64,000 nt of DNA. It comes from Pseudomonadota bacterium (GTDB taxonomy: Bacteria; Pseudomonadota; Gammaproteobacteria; Steroidobacterales; Steroidobacteraceae). The DNA lies in assembly GCA_021816775.1 (NCBI GenBank), contig JAKAXA010000006.1, forward strand, positions 99,254-163,253, written 5' to 3'. The notes beneath the pieces are model-generated. The model was not told where the DNA came from, searched no databases, and saw nothing but the letters and a program-made list of their open reading frames with translations. Positions 51,561 through 61,393 of this stretch are shown piece by piece (the stretch's first letter is position 1; each line of letters starts with the position of its first letter). Position numbers and translations under genes: made by a program.

Positions 51561-51974
51561 ATGCCGTTCTACGAATACCAGTGCCGCAGCTGCCAGTACT
51601 ACGTCGAGGTGATGCAGAAGATCACGGATGCGCCGCTGAAGAAATGCCCCTCCTGCGGCCGCATGACGCTCGTGAAGCTCATCTCGGCACCGGTGTTTCG
51701 CTTGAAGGGCAGCGGCTGGTACGAGACCGACTTCAAGTCCGACAAGGAGGCGAAGCGCAACCTGGCCGCGGGCGACACCGAGCCGAGCAAGCCCGCGGAG
51801 GCGGCCAAGAGCCCCGCCAAGGCCGAGACGCCCGCCCCGGCGCCCGCCCAGCCGGCGGCGCCCGCGGCGAGCCCCGCGCGCAAGCGCGCCAAGCCACCAG
51901 GCCGCGCTGCGGCGCGCGCGCGCGCCAAGGCGAGCGCCCCGAAGCGAGCGGCCCGGGGTCGCTCGCGGCGGTGA
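51561..51974 (+). CDS. FmdB-family zinc-ribbon protein with Ala/Pro/Lys-rich tail
   Basis: 137 residues. N-terminal zinc ribbon (MPFYEYQCRSC and CPSCG, four Cys) typical of the FmdB family, often encoded upstream of aspS. After about residue 70 the protein becomes an Ala/Pro/Lys/Arg-rich tail, strongly basic toward the end (ARKRAKPPGRAAARARAKAS), comparable to the tail on SucD. Function unknown. Confidence 0.85.
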   Translation: MPFYEYQCRSCQYYVEVMQKITDAPLKKCPSCGRMTLVKLISAPVFRLKGSGWYETDFKSDKEAKRNLAAGDTEPSKPAEAAKSPAKAETPAPAPAQPAAPAASPARKRAKPPGRAAARARAKASAPKRAARGRSRR

Positions 51975-51978
51975 GTGC

Positions 51979-52665
51979 TTGAACGTCCCGCTGACCGCCC
52001 GCCCGGCGCCGGCCGGCCCCAAGACCAAGAGCTCGGTGCTGCGGCGGGTCCTGCTGTCGGGCGTGCTGTTTTGGCTGCCGATCGGCGCGACGCTCTGGGT
52101 GGTGATGTTCCTGCTGCACGTGCTCGACCGGATCGTGCCGCTGCTGCCGCTGCCGACCGTCTACCGCCTCGAGGCCCTGGGGCCGGTGGTGCAGGCGGCG
52201 ATCGGGCTGGTGCTCGCCCTCGGGGTCCTGTTCCTCACCGGCCTGCTGGTCACGAACCTGATCGGCCGGCGCCTGGTGGTCTACGGCGAGGAGGTGCTGC
52301 ACCACATTCCGATCGTGGGCGCCGTGTACGGCGGGGTGAAGAGTTTCGCCGAGAGCGTGTTCTCGCAGTCGAGCGCCTTTCGCAAGGTGGTGATGATCGA
52401 GTACCCGCGCCCGGGCGTGTGGAGCCTCGGCTTTCTCACCGCCGAGGACGTCGCGGAGGTCTCCGCGCGCACCGGCGAGCCCCATGCGGCGGTGTACATC
52501 TCCGCGGCACTGAACGCGACTGCGGGCGTGCTGGTGCTCGTGCCGCGGCGGCAGCTGATCGAGCTCGACATGAGCGTCGATGCGGCCATGAAGATGATCA
52601 TCACCTGCGGGGTCGTGACCCCACCACCGCTCGAGAGCGCGCCGCAGCGGCTGCCGCCGGCCTAG
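51979..52665 (+). CDS. DUF502 family membrane protein
   Basis: 228 residues with two membrane helices (about 25-50 and 70-95), then a soluble domain with the family segments LVTNLIGRRLVVYGEE, IPIVGAVYGGVKSFAES and RPGVWSLGFLT. The start is TTG at 51979, four bases after fmdB. Function unknown; commonly between fmdB and aspS. Confidence 0.85.
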   Translation: MNVPLTARPAPAGPKTKSSVLRRVLLSGVLFWLPIGATLWVVMFLLHVLDRIVPLLPLPTVYRLEALGPVVQAAIGLVLALGVLFLTGLLVTNLIGRRLVVYGEEVLHHIPIVGAVYGGVKSFAESVFSQSSAFRKVVMIEYPRPGVWSLGFLTAEDVAEVSARTGEPHAAVYISAALNATAGVLVLVPRRQLIELDMSVDAAMKMIITCGVVTPPPLESAPQRLPPA

Positions 52666-52672
52666 GGCCGCC

Positions 52673-53674
52673 ATGAGAGCGATGCGCCTGTGCTCAACCG
52701 GTGGGCCGCTGCGGCTCGAGGCGGTGTCGCTGCCGCCGCCGGGCCCCCGTCAGGTGCGCATCGCGGTTGAGGCCTGCGGGGTCTGCCGGACCGATCTGCA
52801 CCTGCTCGACGGTGAGCTGCCGGACATTCCCTACCCGCTCACCCCGGGTCATGAAATCGTCGGCACGGTGCTCGAGACCGGGGTGGCCGCGACGCGTTGG
52901 CGCGTCGGGGCGCGGGTCGGGGTGCCGTGGCTCGGTCAGACCTGCGGGCTGTGCCGCGACTGCCGCGAAGGCCGGGAAAATCTCTGCCCGAACGCCCGCT
53001 TCACCGGCTACACCGTCGATGGGGGCTACGCGGAGGAAGTGCTCGCCGATGAGCGCTATTGCCTGGCGCTGCCCCAGGGCGCGCCGGCGGCCGAGCTTGC
53101 CCCGCTGCTGTGCGCCGGGCTCATCGGCTATCGGGCCTACCGCGCCGCGGGCGAGGGTACCCGGCTCGGCCTGTACGGCTTCGGCGCCGCGGCGCACCTC
53201 CTGGCCCAGGTGGCTCGGGCCGAGGGGCGCGAGGTGTTCGCGTTCACGCGCCCGGAGGATGCGGCGAGCCAGGCGTTCGCCCGCGCGCTCGGGGCGGTCT
53301 GGGCGGGCGGCTCCGATCAGGCGCCGCCCGAGCCGCTCGATGCGGCCATCCTGTTCGCGCCGGTGGGCGCGCTGGTGCCGGCGGCGCTTGCGGCGGTGCG
53401 GCCGGGCGCGCCGGTGGTGTGCGCCGGGATCCACATGAGCGACATTCCGGCCTTCCCGTACCGGCTGCTGTGGGGGGAGCGGCAGGTGCGCTCGGTGGCG
53501 AACCTCACCCGGGAGGACGGCGAGCAGTTCATGCCGCTCGCCGCCAAGCTCGGCCTGCGCGCGACCGTGGAGCGCTTCCCGCTCGAGGCGGCGAACGTGG
53601 CGCTCGCGCGGCTGCGCTCAGGCTCCCTGCAGGGCGCGGCGGTGCTGGTTGCGGGGGGCGGCCTGCCTTCGTAA
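52673..53674 (+). CDS. Zinc-dependent alcohol dehydrogenase (MDR superfamily)
   Basis: 333 residues. Catalytic zinc site CGVCRTDLH and GHEIVG (about 36-66), structural zinc cysteines [15 protein letters not shown] (about 96-110), and a nucleotide-binding [11 protein letters not shown] (about 168-178; the usual GxGxxG reads GFGAAA). Substrate not determinable. It is an atypical insertion in the fmdB-DUF502-aspS block, 7 bases after DUF502. Confidence 0.85.
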   Translation: MRAMRLCSTGGPLRLEAVSLPPPGPRQVRIAVEACGVCRTDLHLLDGELPDIPYPLTPGHEIVGTVLETGVAATRWRVGARVGVPWLGQTCGLCRDCREGRENLCPNARFTGYTVDGGYAEEVLADERYCLALPQGAPAAELAPLLCAGLIGYRAYRAAGEGTRLGLYGFGAAAHLLAQVARAEGREVFAFTRPEDAASQAFARALGAVWAGGSDQAPPEPLDAAILFAPVGALVPAALAAVRPGAPVVCAGIHMSDIPAFPYRLLWGERQVRSVANLTREDGEQFMPLAAKLGLRATVERFPLEAANVALARLRSGSLQGAAVLVAGGGLPS

Positions 53675-53687
53675 CATCGCGGCCCTT

Positions 53688-55457
53688 ATGCGTTCACATT
53701 ACTGCGGACAGGTCGACGAGCGGCTCATCGGCCAGAGCATCGAGGTCGCCGGCTGGGTACACCGCCGCCGCGATCACGGCGGCATCATTTTCATCGACCT
53801 GCGCGACCGGGAAGGCCTGCTGCAGATCGTGTTCGATCCCGAGGCGGCGGCGCTGTTCAAGGAAGCCGAGCGGCTGCGCAACGAGTTCGTGATCCGGGTC
53901 GAGGGGCGCGTGCGCGCCCGTCCCGAGGGCACCGTCAACGAGCACCTCGCCTCGGGGCGCGTGGAGCTGCTCGCCGCGCAGCTCGAGGTGCTGAACCGCT
54001 GTGAGCCGTTGCCGTTCCAGCTCGATGAGACGGTGGGTGAGGAGGTGCGACTGCGCTACCGCTACCTCGACCTGCGCCGGGAGGTCATGAGCCGCCGGCT
54101 GCGCCAGCGCCATCAGCTCACGCGCTCCATGCGGGCCTATCTCGATGCGCACGGCTTCATCGACATCGAGACACCGATGCTGACCAAGGCGACCCCCGAG
54201 GGGGCGCGTGACTACCTCGTGCCGAGCCGCACGCACGAGGGCAAATTCTTCGCCCTGCCGCAGTCGCCGCAGATCTTCAAGCAGCTGCTCATGGTGGCCG
54301 GCTTCGAGCGCTACTATCAGATCGTGCGCTGCTTTCGCGACGAGGACCTGCGCGCCGACCGGCAGCCGGAGTTCACCCAGCTCGACATCGAGACCTCCTT
54401 CCTCAGCCAGGAGGAGATCATGGTGCTGATGGAGGGGCTGGTGCGGCATTTCTTCCAGGAGGTCCTCGGCGTGGCGCTGCCCGAGCCCTTCCCGCGCATG
54501 AGCTATGCGGAGGCGATGCGCCGCTACGGCTCGGACAAGCCGGACCTACGCATTGCGCTCGAACTCACCGATGTCGCCGACCTGGTCGCGGAGTGCGATT
54601 TCAAGGTGTTCTCGGGGCCCGCCAAGGATCCCAAGGGCCGCGTGGCCGCGCTGCGCGTGCCGGGCGGCGGCTCGATGCCGCGCTCGCAGATCGATGCCTA
54701 TACCGCCTACGTGGCGCGCTACGGCGCCAAGGGGCTCGCCTACATCAAGGTCAACGAGCGCGCGCGCGCTCGCGAGGGCCTGCAGTCGCCGATCGTGAAG
54801 TTCCTGAGCGATGCGGCGGTGGCGGGCATTCTCGAGCGCACCCAGGCGGCGGACAACGATCTCATCTTCTTCGGCGCCGACAGCGCCAAGGTGGTGAGCG
54901 ATGCGCTTGGGGCGCTGCGGCTGAAGATCGGCCAGGACCTCTCGCTCGTGCAGCCGCTCTGGCGGCCGCTGTGGGTGGTCGACTTTCCGATGTTCGAGTG
55001 GGACGCCGAGGCGCGCCGCTGGGTCGCCATGCACCATCCGTTCACCTCGCCGAAGTGCGACGATCCGGCCGAGCTGCGCGCCGACCCCGAGCGCGCGCTC
55101 GCCAAGGCCTACGACATGGTGCTCAACGGCTCGGAGATCGGCGGCGGCTCGGTGCGTATCCACCGCCAGGACATGCAGTCGACGGTGTTCGACCTCCTCG
55201 GCATCGCCCCCGAGGAGGCGCGCGCCAAGTTCGGCTTCCTGCTCGATGCGCTGAAATTCGGCGCCCCGCCGCACGGCGGCATCGCGTTCGGCCTCGACCG
55301 GCTCGCCATGCTCATGGCCGGCGCCGACAGCATTCGGGAAGTGATCGCCTTCCCCAAGACGCAGACGGCGGCCGACCCGCTGACCGATGCGCCGACGGAA
55401 GTCAGTGAGGCGCAGCTGCGCGAGCTGCACATCCGGCTGCGCAAACCGGCGGTCTGA
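53688..55457 (+). CDS. aspS: Aspartyl-tRNA synthetase
   Basis: Class IIb synthetase. 589 residues: N-terminal OB-fold anticodon domain ([20 protein letters not shown]), motif 2 ([20 protein letters not shown]), the bacterial GAD insertion (about 285-420) and motif 3 ([16 protein letters not shown]). Whether it is discriminating or also charges tRNA-Asn cannot be read from the sequence alone. ATG at 53688; the frame is open further upstream inside the previous gene. Confidence 0.97.
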   Translation: MRSHYCGQVDERLIGQSIEVAGWVHRRRDHGGIIFIDLRDREGLLQIVFDPEAAALFKEAERLRNEFVIRVEGRVRARPEGTVNEHLASGRVELLAAQLEVLNRCEPLPFQLDETVGEEVRLRYRYLDLRREVMSRRLRQRHQLTRSMRAYLDAHGFIDIETPMLTKATPEGARDYLVPSRTHEGKFFALPQSPQIFKQLLMVAGFERYYQIVRCFRDEDLRADRQPEFTQLDIETSFLSQEEIMVLMEGLVRHFFQEVLGVALPEPFPRMSYAEAMRRYGSDKPDLRIALELTDVADLVAECDFKVFSGPAKDPKGRVAALRVPGGGSMPRSQIDAYTAYVARYGAKGLAYIKVNERARAREGLQSPIVKFLSDAAVAGILERTQAADNDLIFFGADSAKVVSDALGALRLKIGQDLSLVQPLWRPLWVVDFPMFEWDAEARRWVAMHHPFTSPKCDDPAELRADPERALAKAYDMVLNGSEIGGGSVRIHRQDMQSTVFDLLGIAPEEARAKFGFLLDALKFGAPPHGGIAFGLDRLAMLMAGADSIREVIAFPKTQTAADPLTDAPTEVSEAQLRELHIRLRKPAV

Positions 55458-55509
55458 GCCGCCGCGCGAGGGCGCCCGCGGGATGAGGGCGCCCGCAGGC
55501 AAAGAACGT

Positions 55510-56148
55510 ATGAACGCCCAGGAACACGTCATCTACGTCCACGGCTTGTGGATGTCCGGCGGCGAGGGCCTGCTGCTGCGCCACCGTCTGGCGCGCGAGC
55601 TCGGCGCGACGGTGCACGCCTTTGCCTACTCGGCCGTCACGCACGGCATGGAGGAAATCAGCGAGCAGCTGCGCCGCTTCGTCGCCGCCATCGATCCGCC
55701 GCGCGTGCATTTCGTCGGGCACAGCCTCGGCGGGCTCGTGATCTACCGCTTCCTCGAGCGCTTTCCGGCGCAGCCCCCGGGGCGCGTGGTGTTTCTGGGC
55801 TCGCCCTGCGTGGCGAGCCGGGCGGCGGTGCAGGCCAGCCAGTCGCGCTTCGTGAGCGCGCTCATGGGCCGCTCGGTGGCCGAGGAGCTGCTCACGCCGC
55901 GAGAGCGCCGCTGGCGCTTCGATCGGCCGCTCGGCATCATCGCCGGGTCGTATTCGTTCGGGTTCGGCCAGTTTCTGGCCGGGTTCGAGGAGGACAGCGA
56001 CGGCACCGTGGCGGTGAGCGAGACGCGCCTGCCGGGGGCGAGTGATCACATCGTGGTGCCGGTGAGTCACCTCGGCATGCTGGTCTCGGTGCGCGTGGCG
56101 CGCGAGACCGCGCGCTTTCTGCGCTACGGGCATTTCTCGCTGGCGTGA
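55510..56148 (+). CDS. Alpha/beta hydrolase, lipase/PGAP1-like
   Basis: 212 residues without a signal peptide. The nucleophile elbow GHSLGG is near residue 76, an oxyanion VHGLW near 10, a likely acid in DSDGTV near 165 and a late His (SHLGML) near 190 complete the triad. ATG 55510 (MNAQEH) is chosen over ATG 55483. Substrate unknown. Confidence 0.8.
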   Translation: MNAQEHVIYVHGLWMSGGEGLLLRHRLARELGATVHAFAYSAVTHGMEEISEQLRRFVAAIDPPRVHFVGHSLGGLVIYRFLERFPAQPPGRVVFLGSPCVASRAAVQASQSRFVSALMGRSVAEELLTPRERRWRFDRPLGIIAGSYSFGFGQFLAGFEEDSDGTVAVSETRLPGASDHIVVPVSHLGMLVSVRVARETARFLRYGHFSLA

Positions 56149-56169
56149 GCCCGCGGGGCGCCCCGGTGC

Positions 56170-56610
56170 TCAATCGCGCAAGGTCTTGCTCATGCACACC
56201 GCGGAGGCCGGGCACAGCGTGCGGAATTCGCTGCTCTCCTGCACGGCCGCGGGCGCCCGAGCGCGATCGATCACGCCGTAGCCGAGCTGCGCGAAGAATG
56301 CCTCCGCGGTCTGCGTCAGCAGCACCAGCTCGCGGATCCCAGCGGCGCGCGCCTGGCGCTCGAGGGCCTTGACCAGCTGATGGCCGAGGCCGCAGCCGCG
56401 CCAGGGCGGCGCGACGACGACTGAGCGCAGCAGAGCTGCCGCGCCGTGCGGCTCGAGCGCGCCAGCGCCAACGCGCTCCCCGCCGGCGCAGGCGACCAGG
56501 AACTGCGGTCGGGACGAGCCGAGATCATTCACCGGCAGCGCATCCTGCTCGAGCAGCGCGCGGATGGCCTCGAGGTCATCGGCGGTCGCGGACCGGATCA
56601 GCGGGCTCAC
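56170..56610 (-). CDS. GNAT acetyltransferase, ArsN2-like
   Basis: 146 residues. Acetyl-CoA site in [20 protein letters not shown] (about 67-86); the C-terminal [19 protein letters not shown] is characteristic of the ArsN2 group named from arsenic loci. No arsenic genes are nearby, so substrate is open. The GTG start overlaps the mutS stop (GTGA). Confidence 0.8.
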   Translation of the reverse strand: MSPLIRSATADDLEAIRALLEQDALPVNDLGSSRPQFLVACAGGERVGAGALEPHGAAALLRSVVVAPPWRGCGLGHQLVKALERQARAAGIRELVLLTQTAEAFFAQLGYGVIDRARAPAAVQESSEFRTLCPASAVCMSKTLRD

Positions 56611-59198
56611 GGGGTCTCATCCTCGAGCAGCCGCCGCAGCCGATATAACTGCTCCAGCGCCGCCTTGGGCGTCAGTTCATCCGGGTCGAGCGCCTCGAGC
56701 GCCGTGCGCAGCGGATCGGGCGGCGGCGCTGGCGCGGCGGCGAACAGCGGCAGCTCCTGCTGCGGCTGCGGGGCCGGCTCGCGCTCGTCGCGCTGCGCCT
56801 CCAGCGCCTCCAGATACTGGCGCGCCTGCGCGATGACCTCGCGGGGGACTCCGGCGAGCTGCGCCACCTGCAGTCCGTAGCTGCGGTTGGCGGGCCCCGC
56901 CTTGACCGCGTGCAGAAAGACGATCCCATCGCCGTGCTCGGTGGCATCGAGGTGCACATTCGCGCAGCCCTCGATCTCGCTTGCGAGGCGCGTCAGCTCG
57001 AAGTAGTGGGTCGCGAACAGCGTGAAGGCCTTCAGGCGCGTGCCGATGTGCCGCGCGATCGCCCAGGCGAGCGACAGTCCGTCGAAGGTGCTGGTGCCGC
57101 GCCCGATTTCGTCCATCAGGATCAGGCTGCGCTCGCCGGCGTTGTTCAGGATATTGGCCGCTTCGGTCATCTCCACCATGAACGTCGAACGCCCGCCGGC
57201 GAGGTCATCGGCCGCGCCGATGCGGGTGAAGATCCGCTCGATCGGTCCGATCACGGCCCGCTCGGCCGGCACGTAACTGCCGATGTGCGCCAGGATCACG
57301 ATGATGGCGGTCTGGCGCATGTAGGTCGATTTGCCGCCCATGTTCGGGCCGGTGATGATCAGCATGCGCTCTCGCGCATCGAGCGCCAGATCGTTCGGCA
57401 CGAACGCCCCGGCGGCGAAGCGCTCGACCACCGGATGCCGCCCGGCGGTGATGCGGATCGAGGGCTCCTCGGCGAGTTCGGGCTCGCTCCACTGCAGTGC
57501 GCCGGCGCGCTCGGCGAGCGCCGCGAGCGTATCGAGCTCGGCCAGGGCGCAGGCGGTGCTCTGCAGCGGCGCGAGCCGCTCGATCAGCTGCGTGAGCACC
57601 GCCTCGTAGAGCTCCTTCTCGCGCGCGAGCGCACGCTCGCGCGCGCCGAGCACCTTGTCTTCGAAGCTCTTGAGTTCCGGCGTGATGAAGCGCTCGGCCG
57701 ATTTGACGGTCTGGCGCCGCCGGTACTGCGGCGGGGCGCGCTCGGCGTCCTTGCGCGGGATCTCGATGAAGTAGCCCTGCACGCGGTTGTAGCCGAGCTT
57801 GAGCGTGGCGATGCCGGTGCGCTCGCGCTCGCGCCGCTCGAGCTCGAGCAGGAACTCATCGGTGTGCGTGGCGATGCGCCGCAGCTCATCGAGCTCGCTG
57901 TCGTAGCCCGGGGCGATCACCTCGCCGTCGCGCAGGAAGGCGGCCGGCTCGGCGGCAATGGCGCTGCCGAGCAGCTGCGTGACATCCCCGTGAGCGCCGA
58001 TGCGCCCGCCGAGCGCCGCGATGAGCGGGGAGTCGATGAGCGCAAGCGCGGAGCGTACCGGTGGCACCGCCACGAGGGAGGCGCGCAGCTGCGTCAGGTC
58101 GCGCGGGCGCGCCGAGCGCAGCGCGACGCGCGCGAGAATGCGCTCCACATCGCCGATGGCGCGCAGCCGGTCACGCAGCTCCTCGAAGCGGCGCGCCTCG
58201 AGCAACGCGCCCACCGCCTGATAGCGCTGGCGCAGGATCTCGTGGTCGGTGAGCGGGCGATTCAGCCAGCGGCGCAGCTGGCGCGAGCCCATGGCGGTGG
58301 CGCACGCATCGAGCAGTGCGAACAGCGTCGCCTCCTCGCGGCCCGTCAGGCTCGCATCGAGCTCCAGGTTGCGCCGCGTCGCCGCGTCGATGAGCAGCCC
58401 CTCGGCGCGCTCCTCGACCGTGAGCCCGCGGATGTGTGGCAGCGCACTCTTCTGAGTGTCGCGCACGTACTGCAGCAGGGCGCCGGCGGCCGCGATCGCC
58501 AGCGGCAGCTCATCGGCGCCGAAGCCCTTCAGGTCGAGCGTGCCGAGCTGATCGGTGAGCAACCGCGAGGCGCTGGCCAGCTCGAAATGCCACGGCGGCC
58601 GGGTGCGCAGCGCGCTGTCGGGGCGCAGGTCCCGAGGGGCATCCTCGGAAACGAGCAGCTCGGCGGGCTTCAGGCGCTCGAGCTCCGCATCGAGCGCGCC
58701 CGCGCCGCTCGACTGCAGCACCGTGAAGCGGCCCGCGGCCAGATCGAGCCAGGCGAGGCCGAAGCGCTCCCCGTCGCGGGCCACCGCCGCGACCAGCGTG
58801 TCCTGGCGCTCATCGAGCAGGGCCGCATCCGTGAGGGTGCCCGGCGTGATGATGCGCACCACCTCGCGCTCCACGGGGCCCTTGGACTTGGCCGGATCGC
58901 TCATCTGCTCGCAGATCGCCACGCTCTCGCCCTTGCGCACCAGCCGCGCCAGGTACGACTCGACGCTGTGCACCGGCACACCGGCCATCGGGATCGGCTG
59001 GCCGGCCGACTGGCCGCGCGAGGTGAGCGTGATATCGAGCAGCGCCGCCGCCCGGCGCGCATCGTCGTAGAAGAGCTCGTAGAAATCGCCCATGCGGTAA
59101 AAGAGCAGCACATCGGGATGGCGGCTCTTGATCCGCAGGTACTGCTGCATGACCGGCGTGTGGGAATTTACAAGATCATTCAACGAGTGGTTGTCCAT
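56607..59198 (-). CDS. mutS: DNA mismatch repair protein MutS
   Basis: 863 residues. N-terminal mismatch-binding motif [11 protein letters not shown] (Phe-x-Glu), core and clamp domains, then the ATPase with Walker [14 protein letters not shown] near 620, [12 protein letters not shown] near 695 and the final HTH dimerisation region. A 25-bp part of its 5' coding sequence (59,138-59,162) recurs at 61,284-61,308 beyond the HipBA module. Confidence 0.97.
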   Translation of the reverse strand: MDNHSLNDLVNSHTPVMQQYLRIKSRHPDVLLFYRMGDFYELFYDDARRAAALLDITLTSRGQSAGQPIPMAGVPVHSVESYLARLVRKGESVAICEQMSDPAKSKGPVEREVVRIITPGTLTDAALLDERQDTLVAAVARDGERFGLAWLDLAAGRFTVLQSSGAGALDAELERLKPAELLVSEDAPRDLRPDSALRTRPPWHFELASASRLLTDQLGTLDLKGFGADELPLAIAAAGALLQYVRDTQKSALPHIRGLTVEERAEGLLIDAATRRNLELDASLTGREEATLFALLDACATAMGSRQLRRWLNRPLTDHEILRQRYQAVGALLEARRFEELRDRLRAIGDVERILARVALRSARPRDLTQLRASLVAVPPVRSALALIDSPLIAALGGRIGAHGDVTQLLGSAIAAEPAAFLRDGEVIAPGYDSELDELRRIATHTDEFLLELERRERERTGIATLKLGYNRVQGYFIEIPRKDAERAPPQYRRRQTVKSAERFITPELKSFEDKVLGARERALAREKELYEAVLTQLIERLAPLQSTACALAELDTLAALAERAGALQWSEPELAEEPSIRITAGRHPVVERFAAGAFVPNDLALDARERMLIITGPNMGGKSTYMRQTAIIVILAHIGSYVPAERAVIGPIERIFTRIGAADDLAGGRSTFMVEMTEAANILNNAGERSLILMDEIGRGTSTFDGLSLAWAIARHIGTRLKAFTLFATHYFELTRLASEIEGCANVHLDATEHGDGIVFLHAVKAGPANRSYGLQVAQLAGVPREVIAQARQYLEALEAQRDEREPAPQPQQELPLFAAAPAPPPDPLRTALEALDPDELTPKAALEQLYRLRRLLEDETP
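59138..59162. repeat. 25-bp direct repeat, mutS copy
   Basis: Lies inside the mutS 5' coding sequence (codons for HTPVMQQY). Identical over 25 bp and in the same orientation as 61,284-61,308. Confidence 0.9.
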
Positions 59199-59486
59199 AT
59201 GCGGTGGCGGCGAGCAGCGCAGATTAGCCCGCAGTCTGCCGAAGTGCGAGAACCTGTAGCTGAAGTGCCCGGCCGAGCGTCTCTGAGATCCCTGAGTGCC
59301 CTACCGCGAGGAGAGTCTGAGCGGGTCTGCGCGAGCGCGTCGGCAGAGACCGCCTCGGAGTCATCCAGGCTCAGCCCAGCTAACACGAGGGCGCAGTTTG
59401 CCCTCAGCACGCTTAACGATAACGCCCTAATATGACTCCATATTGCTCGTAAGAACCACTGCAAGGGTGCTTAACTGAAGCCAGGC

Positions 59487-59514
59487 TTGATTTTGAACTG
59501 GCTTTTCCTATAAT
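59487..59514 (+). promoter_or_regulatory. Sigma-70 promoter of hipBA
   Basis: TTGATT (59487-59492), 16 bases, TATAAT (59509-59514). Predicted start near 59,521, immediately before the inverted repeat at 59526-59550. The rest of the 369-base mutS-hipB gap shows no gene. Confidence 0.7.
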
Positions 59515-59525
59515 TGCTCTTTTAT

Positions 59526-59550
59526 AGGTGCTTATGGCGGATAAGCGCCT
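59526..59550 (+). promoter_or_regulatory. Putative HipB operator (inverted repeat)
   Basis: Arms AGGTGCTTAT (59526-59535) and ATAAGCGCCT (59541-59550) match at 9 of 10 positions around a five-base spacer, just downstream of the predicted transcription start. HipB proteins bind such dyads to repress their own operon. A possible extra half-site is at about 59464. Confidence 0.6.
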
Positions 59551-59567
59551 CAAAAAAGGTGTTTACC

Positions 59568-59888
59568 ATGCGATACCCGCTGCCAGAGCCCGCCAGGCGT
59601 GCCATCGCCAAGCTCGGCCGGGACCTCTCGCTCGCCCGCCGCCGGCGCCGCCTCTCGCAAGCCGCGTTGGCCGACCGGAGCGGCATTGCGGTCAACACGG
59701 TACGGCGACTGGAAAAGGGCGAGCCCAGCGGCTCGATCGAGCATCTGGCCCGCATTCTTTACGTACTGGGCGAGCTCGAACGGCTCGAGACACTCCTCGA
59801 CACCGGCACCGACGCGGTCGGACTGCTGATGATGGATGAGGGTCTGCCGCAGCGCATCCGGGCGCGAAAATCGAAGGGGGCGCTGTGA
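59568..59888 (+). CDS. HipB-like XRE antitoxin/repressor
   Basis: 106 residues with an N-terminal XRE helix-turn-helix (LARRRRRLSQAALADRSGIA, VNTVRRLEKGEPSG, about 20-55) and an Arg/Lys-rich tail. The start ATG 59568 has an AAGGTG site upstream. Overlaps hipA by four bases (GTGA). Confidence 0.85.
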   Translation: MRYPLPEPARRAIAKLGRDLSLARRRRRLSQAALADRSGIAVNTVRRLEKGEPSGSIEHLARILYVLGELERLETLLDTGTDAVGLLMMDEGLPQRIRARKSKGAL

Positions 59889-61165
59889 GCGCACGGCCGC
59901 TCAGGCAGCAGGCGCGAGTCGTGATCGGCACCAAGGCGTTGATGGTCGGCCAGCTCACATTCGTGCGCGACGGCAGGCGCGAATACTCCGGCTTTTCGTA
60001 CGCGTCTGAGTGGCTGCTCTCGCGCGACAGCTTCGAGGTCTCACCCGATCTGCCCCTGCGCGCGGGGTTTGTGACGCGGCGCGCGCCGAGCGACCTTGAC
60101 TCACCGTTTCCATTTGCGCTCGCCGACACTGCTCCGGACGCGTGGGCGGCACGCGTCATCCAGCGCGCATAAGCGAAGCGCCGCGCCCAAGACCCGAGTC
60201 TCACACCGCTGACGGCTTTCGACCATCTCGCGTCCGTTGATGACTTCAGTCGCCTCGGCGCGCTGCGCCTGGTGAATTCTGAGGGCGAGTTCCTTCGCTC
60301 CGGCGCGCATCACCGCACGCCCCAACTCCTCGACCTTGGCAAGATCGCCGTTGCCGCCCACAAGGTCGACGTGGGAAGCGATACCGAGGCAGACCTCGCT
60401 TATCTTCTGGGCAAGGCCACGTCCCTCGGTGGGTTGCGGCCGAAGTCCGCCGTGCTCGAGGAGGATGGCGCCCTTGCGATCGGCAAGTTCGCCAGCGTCA
60501 AGGACGAGCGGTCGATCGTTCGCGGCGAGGTCCTTGCGCTGAAGCTCCTGGCGCATGCCGGCTGCCAGGCCGTGCGTGCGCGTGTCGTCACCGTCGAAGG
60601 CGCCGACGTCGCTGTCATCCGCCGCTTTGATCGCACCAGCGATGGTGCGCGAGTGCCATACCTCTCAGGGGGCTCGCTGCTACAGTCCCGTCGCGACGAG
60701 GATCGCGCATACACCGAGCTCGCCGACGCGATCCGCAGGGTCGGCGCGGCACCCGCCGATGATCTGCGAGAGCTGTGGCGACGGCTGGTCATCAACTTCT
60801 TGATTACGAACGTGGACGATCATCTGTGGAACATCGGCTTTCTGTACGCGGGCGACGGGAAATGGCGCCTGGCGCCCGCCTTCGATGTCAACCCATTCCC
60901 TGACAAGGCTCGAGAGTCGAAGACCTGGCTGAGTGAGCCCTGCGGACCGATCACCTCGCTCGAGCAGTTGCGCGCCGAAGCGCCTTATTTCGGCCTCACT
61001 CGCGCCGAGGCCGAGAAGGCCGCCGGCACCATCGCTGTGAAGCTCACTCAGTGGAGAGAGCTCGCCCAGTCCAAGGACGTGGGACTCAACGACGCCGAGC
61101 TGGCCGAGTTCGCGCCCGCATTCGAGCATGATGACGCCCGTGCCGCACTGGCATTGGCCCGCTGA
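59885..61165 (+). pseudogene. HipA-like kinase interrupted by an in-frame TAA
   Basis: One continuous HipA frame from GTG 59885, broken only by TAA at 60170-60172. The N-subdomain (95 codons: VGQLTFVRDGRREYSGFSY) precedes the stop. After it the frame continues as HipA (LTPLTAFDHLASVDDFSRLG), then the Gly-rich loop, DGALAIGKFAS, catalytic NVDDHLWNIGFL and FDVNPFP. Catalytic residues are intact, so re-initiation (for example GTG 60272) might yield a kinase fragment. The layout also recalls HipBST, where HipS equals this N-subdomain, but coding across the stop argues for a mutation. Confidence 0.8.
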
Positions 61166-61283
61166 GCCGGCAGCGGCTTCGCGGCGCTCATCGAACGGCC
61201 CGAATCGACGCCCGACAACAGTCTCGGAACGGCTGTATGTGGAGAAAAATAGTCCTTTGGGCACCGCCTTTCGTGCGAGTCCC

Positions 61284-61308
61284 GGTACTGCTGCATGACC
61301 GGCGTGTG
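61284..61308. repeat. 25-bp direct repeat, distal copy
   Basis: Identical to 59,138-59,162 in mutS, offset 2,146 bp. Outside the 25 bp the flanks differ, so it is not a long mutS duplication. It closes the HipBA segment on the right. Confidence 0.9.
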
Positions 61309-61393
61309 TTCCGGGCTCGTGCTCGGCACGGCGGTCTGACCGATATCGCAGCGTGGCGCGTGAGTCTAGGATCCAGCGGGGTGCGGCGGCGCC

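Noticed and set aside
59885..60172. Annotating the 95-codon ORF as a true HipS
   Set aside because: HipA-type coding continues in the same frame across the stop, which a genuine hipS-hipT boundary would not require. Kept as a hypothesis only.
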